Part shown: in pieces, positions 1 to 7,391 of the stretch
Numbering within the stretch: the stretch's first letter is position 1
Layout: the number at the start of each line of letters is the position of its first letter
NCBI GenBank assembly: GCA_016186625.1
Contig: JACPLG010000005.1
Location: 1-64,000, forward strand
Origin: Candidatus Levyibacteriota bacterium
GTDB lineage: Bacteria; Patescibacteria; Microgenomatia; Levybacterales; UBA12049
Direction of reading: 5' to 3'
DNA: 64,000 nucleotides
Notes under the pieces: model-generated
The model's database searches: none
Told to the model about the DNA's origin: nothing
What the model saw: the letters and a program-made list of their open reading frames with translations, nothing else
Made by a program: the position numbers and the translations under genes

Positions 1-854
1 AAAATCTTACGCCTTTAGTCCAGAAAAAAATTGTGCCAGTTGTCACCGGATTTATTGGCGCAACTAAAAATGGTAGAGTAACAACGCTTGGTCGTGGAGG
101 ATCAGATTATTCAGCCGCAATTATTGGATATTGCCTTAATGCTAGGGAAGTTCAGATTTGGACCGATGTGGATGGAGTTTTTAGCGCTGATCCGCGTCTT
201 GTAAAAAACGCCAAACAACTTCAAAGAATAACCTACAAAGAGGCGTCTGAGCTAGCAGCTTTTGGGGCAAAGGTATTGCATCCCAGAACAATACGGCCTT
301 TAATACCCGAAAATATTCCAATCGTAATTAAAAATACATTTAATCCAAGTTCAGCGGGTACTTATATTAACGGCAGAGGAAGCGGTAACCCCAGAATTGC
401 GGCTATTGCCTCAAAACCAAAGGTAACTCTAGTTAATCTCTACAGTTTGGAAATGCTTTTAAGCAAAGGATTTCTTGAGAAAATTTTTGCAGTTTTTGCG
501 AAACATAATATTTCAGTTGACTTGGTAAGTGTTTCCGAGGTAAGCGTATCTGTAACACTTGATAATAGAGAAGATTTGCAAGGAGCTTTGCAGGAATTAA
601 AAGACTTTGCAATCACTTCAACAAATCAGGTAGGAGTTATTTCTTTAATTGGAGAGAACATTTTGGAAACAGACGGAGTTTTAAAAAATGTATTTTCTAT
701 TCTCTCTTCTGCCAAAGTTCCTGTACGTATGCTCTCGCTCGGAGCCTCAGATATTAACATAAGTATTGTAACCGACCCTGTTTTTGTTTCTTCAGCTGTA
801 AATGTATTACATGATGGCATTATTTCTAAAGACAAAGAAGGGAAAATTTCATGA
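1..854 (+). CDS. lysC: Aspartate kinase, C-terminal part (5' end outside window)
   Basis: Phosphorylates L-aspartate, the first step of the aspartate pathway to lysine/diaminopimelate. The reading frame is open to the left edge (residues NLTPLVQKK precede the GTG at 33), so that GTG is not the start and the gene is cut by the window. Visible are the kinase-domain strings TTLGRGGSDYSA and WTDVDGVFSADPR and the segment AAFGAKVLHP, all typical of the family, followed by a C-terminal half of about 150 residues that fits paired ACT regulatory domains (feedback control by lysine or threonine is known for the family). The stop overlaps the dapB start by 4 bases (ATGA), so it is the leading visible gene of a dapB-dapA-asd operon. 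Which amino acid inhibits it cannot be read from the sequence. Confidence 0.93.
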   Translation, partial: NLTPLVQKKIVPVVTGFIGATKNGRVTTLGRGGSDYSAAIIGYCLNAREVQIWTDVDGVFSADPRLVKNAKQLQRITYKEASELAAFGAKVLHPRTIRPLIPENIPIVIKNTFNPSSAGTYINGRGSGNPRIAAIASKPKVTLVNLYSLEMLLSKGFLEKIFAVFAKHNISVDLVSVSEVSVSVTLDNREDLQGALQELKDFAITSTNQVGVISLIGENILETDGVLKNVFSILSSAKVPVRMLSLGASDINISIVTDPVFVSSAVNVLHDGIISKDKEGKIS

Positions 855-1603
855 AAATTGCACTAGTGGGTTTCGGAAAAATGGGACGTGAGCTCGAAGA
901 TGTTATTGTTCAGAGCGGGGTTCATCAAATAATCTCCATAAGTTACAAAAACAGAAATGACAAAATAGACATAGATGGGTTAAAAGAATCGGACGTAGTC
1001 ATTGATTTCACCTCTCCGGAAATTATTTTCTCAACTATCAAAACAGTCATCGGATTAGGAAAACCCATGGTTGTTGGGACAACAGGCTGGTATGACAAAA
1101 TGCCCCAAGTAGAAAGAATCGTCAAAAAAAATAAAGGTAGTTTAATTTATGGCCAAAATTTCTCAATTGGCGCAAACATTTTTTTCTCTATAATTTCATT
1201 TGCCAGTGCGCTTATAGGTAAATACGAAGATTATGATGTTTTTGGAATCGAAACTCATCACAGCGGTAAAAAAGATAGTCCATCTGGAACTGCACGAAAG
1301 CTGGCGGAAATAATTATAAAGAATTATCCCAAGAAAACCACATTACAGGTGGAAAAACTTGATAGACAGATAAGAGCGGAAGAACTCCACTTTGCTTCTA
1401 TCCGCGGAGGAAGAAATTTTGGGATGCATGAAATTGTCTTTGACAGCCCGGCGGACGAGATAAGACTATCCCACCAGGCTTGGGGCAGAAAGGGTTTTGC
1501 CTTGGGAGCAATTAATGCAGCAGAGTTTATCAAAGGCAAAAAAGGATTTTATAATTTTAATGAAATTTTTGCTAATCAGAATAGAAAAGGAGGTGATAAA
1601 TAA
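851..1603 (+). CDS. dapB: 4-hydroxy-tetrahydrodipicolinate reductase
   Basis: NAD(P)H-dependent reduction of the DapA product to tetrahydrodipicolinate, in the cytoplasm. 250 residues, the usual length. The N-terminal GFGKMG is the dinucleotide-binding loop; VVGTTGW lies in the Rossmann part; ETHHSGKKDSPSGTA corresponds to the family active-site signature (His-His, Lys, then S/A-P-S-G-T-A). The start ATG overlaps the aspartate kinase stop, and the stop overlaps dapA by one base (TAATG), so translation is probably coupled. A near-perfect Shine-Dalgarno site for dapA lies in its last codons (1587-1597). Confidence 0.95.
   Translation: MKIALVGFGKMGRELEDVIVQSGVHQIISISYKNRNDKIDIDGLKESDVVIDFTSPEIIFSTIKTVIGLGKPMVVGTTGWYDKMPQVERIVKKNKGSLIYGQNFSIGANIFFSIISFASALIGKYEDYDVFGIETHHSGKKDSPSGTARKLAEIIIKNYPKKTTLQVEKLDRQIRAEELHFASIRGGRNFGMHEIVFDSPADEIRLSHQAWGRKGFALGAINAAEFIKGKKGFYNFNEIFANQNRKGGDK
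1587..1597 (+). promoter_or_regulatory. Strong Shine-Dalgarno site for dapA
   Basis: AAGGAGGTGAT, 5 bases before the dapA ATG at 1603, matches the complement of the canonical 16S rRNA 3' end along its whole length. It shows that operon-internal genes in this genome can use classical Shine-Dalgarno initiation, in contrast to the leaderless-looking first genes of transcription units. Confidence 0.85.
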
Positions 1604-2487
1604 TGAAAAAATTTAGCGGTGCCATAACAGCTATTGTAACGCCTTTTAAAAAAGACGGCTCAATTGACGTTGGGGCTCTTAGAAATCTGGTTAAATTTCA
1701 AATAAATAGTGGAATAAACGGTATTGTCCCGTGCGGTTCAACCGGAGAAGCAGCAACTATGAATGCGGATGATTATCAATTGGTGGTTAGGACGGTTGTT
1801 GAGGAGGCAAAAGGCAGAGTGCCTATTATAGCAGGAGCAGGAAGTAATGATACAGCAAAAGCTATTAAACTTTCACAGCTTGCAAAAGAAGCAGGCGCAG
1901 ATGCTCTTTTACATGTAACTCCTTTTTATAACAAACCAACAATAAATGGTCTCGTAGCTCATTACAGCGCAATTGCTAATGCTGTAGATATGCCAATAGT
2001 TTTATATAATGTTCCGGGAAGAACTGGGCTAAATGCTACGGCAACAACAACAATTAGAATTGCAAAAGAAGTTCCGCAAGTTGTAGCTGTAAAAGAAGCA
2101 TCAGGAGATATTTCACAAATGGCCGATATTATTAGGGGAAGCTCTGCCTCTTTTAGCGTTCTTTCTGGTGATGATAGCCTTACACTTCCTTTGTTGAGTT
2201 TGGGAGGGGATGGTTGTATTTCTGTTGTTTCAAACGAAGTTCCAAAAAGGTTTACACAACTAGTCTCCTATGGACTTGAAGGCAATTTCAAACAAGCAAG
2301 GCGTTTGCATTACCAACTTTTGGATTTAATGAATGCTAACTTTATTGAGACCAACCCACAACCAGTTAAAACAGCGCTTTATATGATGGGCAAAATTCAA
2401 GAAGTCTTTAGACTTCCGCTTGTTCCTATGGAAGAGAAAAATAAAGAAACTCTTAGGAAAGTTTTGAAAGAGGGTGGTCTGTTATGA
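1603..2487 (+). CDS. dapA: 4-hydroxy-tetrahydrodipicolinate synthase
   Basis: Condenses pyruvate with aspartate semialdehyde, the committed step towards diaminopimelate/lysine. 294 residues, full length for this Schiff-base (beta/alpha)8 aldolase family. Visible signatures: AIVTPF near the N-terminus, GSTGEAATM (the substrate-binding GTTGE-type loop), LYNVPGRTG (catalytic Tyr and the PxR loop) and AVKEASGD, whose Lys is the Schiff-base residue. It starts inside the dapB stop and ends by a 4-base overlap with asd. Together these genes would supply meso-DAP precursors for peptidoglycan if the later dap genes exist elsewhere. Confidence 0.96.
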   Translation: MKKFSGAITAIVTPFKKDGSIDVGALRNLVKFQINSGINGIVPCGSTGEAATMNADDYQLVVRTVVEEAKGRVPIIAGAGSNDTAKAIKLSQLAKEAGADALLHVTPFYNKPTINGLVAHYSAIANAVDMPIVLYNVPGRTGLNATATTTIRIAKEVPQVVAVKEASGDISQMADIIRGSSASFSVLSGDDSLTLPLLSLGGDGCISVVSNEVPKRFTQLVSYGLEGNFKQARRLHYQLLDLMNANFIETNPQPVKTALYMMGKIQEVFRLPLVPMEEKNKETLRKVLKEGGLL

Positions 2488-3557
2488 GAAAAATTCCAGT
2501 CGGAATACTTGGAGCAACAGGAATGGTGGGGCAAAGGTTTGTAACTTTGCTTAAAAACCATCCGTGGTTTGAAGTTGTAATTTTGGCGGCTTCTCCGCGT
2601 TCTGCCGGCAAGACATATCAAAAAGCGGTTGGGGAAAATTGGCGGATAGATGCTCCAATGCCGGCATACTCAAAAAAAATGAAAGTTTATGCTGTTGAGA
2701 AAGACGAAGCATTTATTGCTAAAAAGGTTCGTCTGGTTTTCTGCGCTCTTGATATGGAAAAAGACGAAATCAGAGCGATTGAAGACAAATATGCCCAAAA
2801 GGGAATAGTTGTAGTTTCTAACAACTCAGCAAATCGATGGACAACGGATGTTCCAATGATTATACCGGAGATTAATCCGGATCATACTGATCTAATTAAA
2901 ATCCAGCGAAAACGTCGGGGGTGGAAAGGGCTTATTGTTGTCAAGCCGAATTGCTCTGTGCAGTCGTATATCCCGATTATCCATGCACTTCGGGAGTTTG
3001 GTCCAAGACAGCTTGAAGTAACAACTCTTCAAGCAGTATCGGGCGCTGGAAAAACTTTTACATCCTGGCCTGAAATGCTTGATAATGCTATCCCTTTTAT
3101 TTCCGCAGAAGAGGAAAAAACAGAAAAAGAACCCTTAAAGATTTTGGGGTCTTTAACAAATGAGAGTATAAAAACGAAAAATGGCTTACAAATTTCGGCA
3201 ACTTGTATTAGAGTTGCTGTTACTGATGGACATATGGTAAGCGTTGCTGCTAAATTTAAAAAAAAGCCGACTCTTGCACAAATTATTCGCTGCTTAAAGC
3301 AATACAAAAATCCAATAGCACATTTGAATTTACCCTCTTCGCCCAGTCCTTTTATTCATTATTTTGCAGAGGAAGACCGGCCACAAACAAATCTGGATCG
3401 AGACCTGGGGAACGGAATGGCTATTTCTTGCGGCAGGTTTCGGGAGGATCCAATTTTTGATTGGAAATTTGTAAGCTTGTCTCATAATACAATACGAGGT
3501 GCTGCAGGTGGGGCCATTTTAACTGCAGAATTGCTTCTTGCAAAAAAATTGATTTAG
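2484..3557 (+). CDS. asd: Aspartate-semialdehyde dehydrogenase, archaeal/fungal-type
   Basis: Reduces aspartyl phosphate to aspartate semialdehyde with NADPH, between aspartate kinase and DapA. 357 residues. GILGATGMVGQ is the NADP-binding loop. VKPNCSVQSY contains the probable catalytic Cys, and the distal RVAVTDGHMVSV supplies family-conserved residues. The overall form (NNSANR, IPEINPDH, PNCS) resembles the shorter archaeal/fungal Asd lineage rather than the E. coli type; this is a judgement by eye. ATG overlaps the dapA stop by 4 bases. It is the last gene of the run; the next gene has its own promoter. Confidence 0.93.
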   Translation: MRKIPVGILGATGMVGQRFVTLLKNHPWFEVVILAASPRSAGKTYQKAVGENWRIDAPMPAYSKKMKVYAVEKDEAFIAKKVRLVFCALDMEKDEIRAIEDKYAQKGIVVVSNNSANRWTTDVPMIIPEINPDHTDLIKIQRKRRGWKGLIVVKPNCSVQSYIPIIHALREFGPRQLEVTTLQAVSGAGKTFTSWPEMLDNAIPFISAEEEKTEKEPLKILGSLTNESIKTKNGLQISATCIRVAVTDGHMVSVAAKFKKKPTLAQIIRCLKQYKNPIAHLNLPSSPSPFIHYFAEEDRPQTNLDRDLGNGMAISCGRFREDPIFDWKFVSLSHNTIRGAAGGAILTAELLLAKKLI

Positions 3558-3587
3558 TTTGGTATTACTAAAAAAGAAAAAACCAAA

Positions 3588-3593
3588 TATAAT
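3588..3593 (+). promoter_or_regulatory. -10 element of lysK (leaderless)
   Basis: TATAAT followed by 6 bases and then the ATG at 3600. No good -35 hexamer is visible 17 bases upstream. With initiation about 7 bases after the -10 box, the transcript would begin at or next to the start codon. Confidence 0.65.
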
Positions 3594-3599
3594 ACATAT

Positions 3600-5132
3600 A
3601 TGTTTTGGGCTGATAAAATTGCGAAAGAAATCATTGATAGCGGAGAATATGTACCGTACTGGGTGGATGATATGAAAACTCCCAGCGGGCGCGTTCACGT
3701 GGGTGCTCTTCGCGGTGTTGTAGTTCACGACCTTGTTTATAAAGCATTAAAAAGCAAAGGAAAGAAAGCAAAATTTACTTATGTTTTTGAAGATCACGAT
3801 CCAATGGACGATATCCCATCATATCTTCCTCGGGAGAAATTTGAAAAATACTTAGGAATGCCCTTATTTAAAATTCCATCTCCTGTTGAAGGATATGAGA
3901 ATTATGCTAGGTTTTATGCTGGGGAGTTTCAGAAAGTTTTTCGAGCAATTGGATGCGAACCGGAAATTATTTGGACCAAGGATCTTTATACAAGCGGGCG
4001 GATGAATGATTTAATAAAAGAAGTTTTAGATAAAGCTGCGGAAGTCCGAAAAATTTACGAGGAACTATATGATAAAAAAATACCTGAAAATTGGTATCCA
4101 TTCCAGCTCTATTGTCCAGCCTGCGGAAAAGTTTCAACAACCCAGGTTTTGGATTGGGATGGAGAGAATGTTACTTATGAATGCGTTGTTGACAAAGTCC
4201 CATGGGCTAAAGGATGCGGAGTAAAAGGAAAAACCTCCCCATTTAGTTCTAGCTCAGGAATTGTAGGAAAGCTGCCTTGGAAAATTGAATGGGCATGTAA
4301 ATGGAAAGTAATAGGGGTAACTATAGAGGGAGCCGGAAAAGATCACATGTCAGCTGGAGGATCCCACGACTTAGCTTCACTTATTTCTCAAAGGATCATT
4401 AATTATCCAATTCCTTATCCGATTGCCTACGAATGGTTGTTAATTGGTGGAAGAAAAATGTCTTCTTCAAGAGGAGTTGGAATTTCTGCAAAAGATATGC
4501 TTGAGATACTCCCGCCTGAGCTTATTCGTTTTCTTATGGTAAGAATCAAAGTAAACACTCAAATAAATTTCGATCCTTCTCAAAAGGATACCATCCCAAG
4601 TTTATTTGACGACTACCAAAAAGCCTACTTGGATTATAAGAAAAATCCAAAATCAGATATGGGAAGAATTTTTGAATTATCCCAGATTAGAGAAATAGAA
4701 AAACCCCCAATGGATGCCAGATTCTGGAACCTTACCCAATGGGTGCAAATGCCTAATATGAAAGATGATATAAAAAAAGAAGGGCTTGAGGAATGGGCTA
4801 AATACGCAAGAGTTTGGGTGGAGCGTTTTGCGCCAGAGGATCAAAAATTTATTGTTCAAAAAGAACTGCCAGAAGCGGTAAAACATTTATCCAATGAGCA
4901 GAAAAAGTTCCTTGCTGAATTGTCAAAGATTATAGGCGAGTACAAAAATCCAGAAGAGTTTCAGACAAAAATTTATGATTTGGGGAAAGATATAGGCCTA
5001 AAGTCATGGCAGGCATTTGAAGCAATTTATAAAGCCTTGCTCGGAAAACACCATGGCCCCAAAGCCGCGTGGCTAATACTTTCTTTGGATAAAGAGTTTG
5101 TAAAACAACGATTTGAAGAAGCCTCCAAATGA
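3600..5132 (+). CDS. lysK: Lysyl-tRNA synthetase, class I
   Basis: Charges tRNA-Lys with lysine. 510 residues, the usual size of the class I (archaeal-type) enzyme, unrelated in fold to the bacterial class II LysS. PSGRVHVGALRG near residue 28 is the HIGH-type motif, and KMSSSRG near residue 290 is the KMSKS-type loop. YCPACGK and later Cys residues form a probable zinc site; the helical C-terminal part fits the class I anticodon-binding domain. It follows the aspartate/lysine operon but has its own -10 box. Its stop overlaps the next gene by 4 bases. Class I LysRS occurs in archaea, spirochaetes, some alphaproteobacteria and CPR bacteria. Confidence 0.95.
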   Translation: MFWADKIAKEIIDSGEYVPYWVDDMKTPSGRVHVGALRGVVVHDLVYKALKSKGKKAKFTYVFEDHDPMDDIPSYLPREKFEKYLGMPLFKIPSPVEGYENYARFYAGEFQKVFRAIGCEPEIIWTKDLYTSGRMNDLIKEVLDKAAEVRKIYEELYDKKIPENWYPFQLYCPACGKVSTTQVLDWDGENVTYECVVDKVPWAKGCGVKGKTSPFSSSSGIVGKLPWKIEWACKWKVIGVTIEGAGKDHMSAGGSHDLASLISQRIINYPIPYPIAYEWLLIGGRKMSSSRGVGISAKDMLEILPPELIRFLMVRIKVNTQINFDPSQKDTIPSLFDDYQKAYLDYKKNPKSDMGRIFELSQIREIEKPPMDARFWNLTQWVQMPNMKDDIKKEGLEEWAKYARVWVERFAPEDQKFIVQKELPEAVKHLSNEQKKFLAELSKIIGEYKNPEEFQTKIYDLGKDIGLKSWQAFEAIYKALLGKHHGPKAAWLILSLDKEFVKQRFEEASK

Positions 5133-5695
5133 GAAAAATTGTTTTTGTGACAGGGAATAAGTGGAAGGCAAAAGAGACTGAAGAGATTCTCAACACAAAA
5201 CTTCAAATTTCTGAAATTGAACTTCCGGAAATTCAGGAAACAGATTTGGAAAAAGTAGCGCTCCATAAACTTACTCAAGCATTCAAAATTTTAAGAAAGC
5301 CAGTAATTATTGATGATGTATCTTTTGAAGTAGAAGCCTGGAATGGTTTCCCAGGGCCACTGATTAAATGGTTATTAAAGGCTGGCGATGGTCCAAGTCT
5401 CCTTCTTAAAATGCTTGAAAAAGAAAAGAATCGGAGGGCATATGCCAGGCTTGCAATTGGGTATCATAATAGTAAAAAAGCCTACCTATTTTTAAGTAAA
5501 GTAAAAGGTTCGATATCTCATGAGATCAGAGGGGATAATGGTTTTGGCTGGGATAGGGTTTTTATACCGGATGGTTATAAGGAGACTTTTGCTGAGATGG
5601 ATCCCAAACTAAAAAATTCCATATCCCACCGAGCAATTGCCCTTAAAAAATTTAGCAATTTCCTGAATAAAGAATATAGGAGATTAAGAAAATAG
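5129..5695 (+). CDS. rdgB: Non-canonical purine NTP pyrophosphatase (RdgB/HAM1 family)
   Basis: Hydrolyses ITP, dITP and XTP to monophosphates, keeping deaminated purines out of nucleic acids. 188 residues, full length. FVTGNKWKAKETEEIL is the N-terminal substrate-binding motif, IIDDVSFEVEAWNGFPGPLIKW the metal-binding Asp region, and GDNGFGWDRVFIPDG plus SHRAIAL the C-terminal signatures. The start overlaps lysK by 4 bases and the stop overlaps the next GTG start by one base, so the three genes are probably co-transcribed. Confidence 0.93.
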   Translation: MRKIVFVTGNKWKAKETEEILNTKLQISEIELPEIQETDLEKVALHKLTQAFKILRKPVIIDDVSFEVEAWNGFPGPLIKWLLKAGDGPSLLLKMLEKEKNRRAYARLAIGYHNSKKAYLFLSKVKGSISHEIRGDNGFGWDRVFIPDGYKETFAEMDPKLKNSISHRAIALKKFSNFLNKEYRRLRK

Positions 5696-6057
5696 TGATA
5701 AAGAGTTATAAAGATTTGATTTTTTGGCAAAGAGCTCTCGAAGTAACAAAATTAGTAATTAAACTTTGCAGAGAATTGCCGAAAGATCGAGTTTCAGTGA
5801 TACTTATTTCTCAGATCATAAGATCAAGTGCATCTGTTGGCGCTAACATTGCTGAGGGTTACGGCAGATACAAGACAAAAGAATATCCAAGATTTTTGCA
5901 AATAGCACTTGGATCAGCAAATGAGACAGAATATTGGCTTATTCTAATTAAGGATACATATCCTATCTTTGAAAAAGAGATAGACATTATTATTGAAAAG
6001 AATCTAGAAACAATAAAAATGCTTTCTGCAAGTCTTAAGACATTTAAGAATAGCTAG
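5695..6057 (+). CDS. Four-helix-bundle protein, S23/IVP family
   Basis: 120 residues starting at GTG, overlapping the rdgB stop by one base. The strings YKDLIFWQRALEV, SSASVGANIAEGYGR and GSANETEYWL are the signature of the 23S rRNA intervening-sequence protein family, a small four-helix bundle. The biochemical role of the family is not established; some members are encoded inside 23S rRNA insertions, but many, as here, are free-standing. No rRNA lies nearby. Confidence 0.88.
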   Translation: MIKSYKDLIFWQRALEVTKLVIKLCRELPKDRVSVILISQIIRSSASVGANIAEGYGRYKTKEYPRFLQIALGSANETEYWLILIKDTYPIFEKEIDIIIEKNLETIKMLSASLKTFKNS

Positions 6058-6120
6058 TAATGAGTTATAATTTATCTATTGACTTATCATTAAAATCTTA
6101 TAGTTCTAATTCTTAACATT

Positions 6121-7359
6121 ATGATTGATATAAAGCTCATAAGAGAAAATCCGGAAAAAATTCAAAAGGCTGCTAAGGATAAAGGAATAGAAATTGATAT
6201 CGGTCATATTCTGGAAATTGACACTAAATTCCGGGAGCTTTCTCAAAAAGTCCAGTCACTTCGGGAAGAGAGAAATAAAGCTGCTAAAGAGAAGAGTATA
6301 GAAGAAGGAAAAAGAATTAAGGAAGAGCTCCAAAAATTAGAGCCAGAATTAGAAGAACTTGAAAGAAAGTTTGCCGAAGAGTTTAATAAAATACCAAATC
6401 CTCCGCTTCCTCAAGTTCCAGTTGGAACAAGCGAGAAAGATAATATTGAAGTCAGAAAATGGGGCGAAGTTCCAAAGTTTAACTTTTCTCCCAAAGACCA
6501 TTTGGAGCTTGGGGCCTCCCTTGGAATACTTGATTTTGAGACAGGAGCAAAAGTTTCTGGGTCTCAATTCTATTTCCTTTACGGCGCCGGAGCAATTTTA
6601 GAGATTGCGCTCGTTCAGTATGCAATTGAATTACTTCACAAAGAAGGATTCATTCCAGTTATTACCCCAGATCTAGCAAAATCAAGATATTATTTAGGTA
6701 CCGGATATTCTCCAAAAGGTGATGAAGCCCAGACTTATGAGATTGATGGTGAAGATTTAGGTTTGATAGCAACAGCCGAGGTTACACTCGCAGGCAAACA
6801 TGCAGATGAAGTAATTTCGGAAAAAGATTTGCCCATAAAATATATTGGATATTCGCACTGTTTTAGAAAAGAAGCAGGAGCATATGGTAAATTCTCAAAA
6901 GGGCTTTATAGAGTACACCAATTTACAAAAGCAGAAATGTTTATTTACTGCACACCTGCGGATTCAGAAAAAATGCACCAGCACATTTTAGAAATGGAAG
7001 AAAAAATTTACCAAGGACTGGATCTTCCTTATAGAGTAGTTGAGATGTGTACGGGCGATCTTGGCGCAATGGCAGCAAGGAAATTTGATATTGAAGCTTG
7101 GATGCCCTCAAGACAAGAGTATGGAGAAGTGACTTCTACCTCAAACTGCACTGATTATCAAGCAAGAAATCTAAACATAAGATATAGAACAAAAGACGGC
7201 AGGAGTGAATTCCTTCATATGTTAAACGGGACAGCAATTGCAACATCTCGGACTCCATTGGCAATTTTGGAAAATTATCAACAGGAAGATGGTTCGGTTT
7301 TAATCCCTAAGACTCTCCAAAAGTATATGCATGGCATCAAGAAAATCGATCGAAAATAG
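6121..7359 (+). CDS. serS: Seryl-tRNA synthetase
   Basis: Charges tRNA-Ser (and tRNA-Sec where present). 412 residues, class II. Residues about 1-100 form the charged coiled-coil arm that contacts the long variable arm of tRNA-Ser. The catalytic core shows TAEVTLAG (serine-binding TxE), the motif 2 region FRKEAGAYGK and motif 3 NGTAIATSRTPLAILENYQ. It sits 63 bases downstream of the S23-type gene. A TTGACT at 6079-6084 with TCTAAT at 6105-6110 could be a weak promoter, though the 20-base spacing is long. Confidence 0.96.
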   Translation: MIDIKLIRENPEKIQKAAKDKGIEIDIGHILEIDTKFRELSQKVQSLREERNKAAKEKSIEEGKRIKEELQKLEPELEELERKFAEEFNKIPNPPLPQVPVGTSEKDNIEVRKWGEVPKFNFSPKDHLELGASLGILDFETGAKVSGSQFYFLYGAGAILEIALVQYAIELLHKEGFIPVITPDLAKSRYYLGTGYSPKGDEAQTYEIDGEDLGLIATAEVTLAGKHADEVISEKDLPIKYIGYSHCFRKEAGAYGKFSKGLYRVHQFTKAEMFIYCTPADSEKMHQHILEMEEKIYQGLDLPYRVVEMCTGDLGAMAARKFDIEAWMPSRQEYGEVTSTSNCTDYQARNLNIRYRTKDGRSEFLHMLNGTAIATSRTPLAILENYQQEDGSVLIPKTLQKYMHGIKKIDRK

Positions 7360-7376
7360 CAATTTAGCCTCGCGTT

Positions 7377-7385
7377 TGCTATAAT
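7377..7385 (+). promoter_or_regulatory. Extended -10 promoter of secA (leaderless)
   Basis: TGCTATAAT, an extended -10 (TGn plus a consensus hexamer), then 6 bases and the ATG at 7392. No convincing -35 is present, as expected for extended -10 promoters. The mRNA should start at or beside the start codon. Confidence 0.75.
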
Positions 7386-7391
7386 TAGTCC

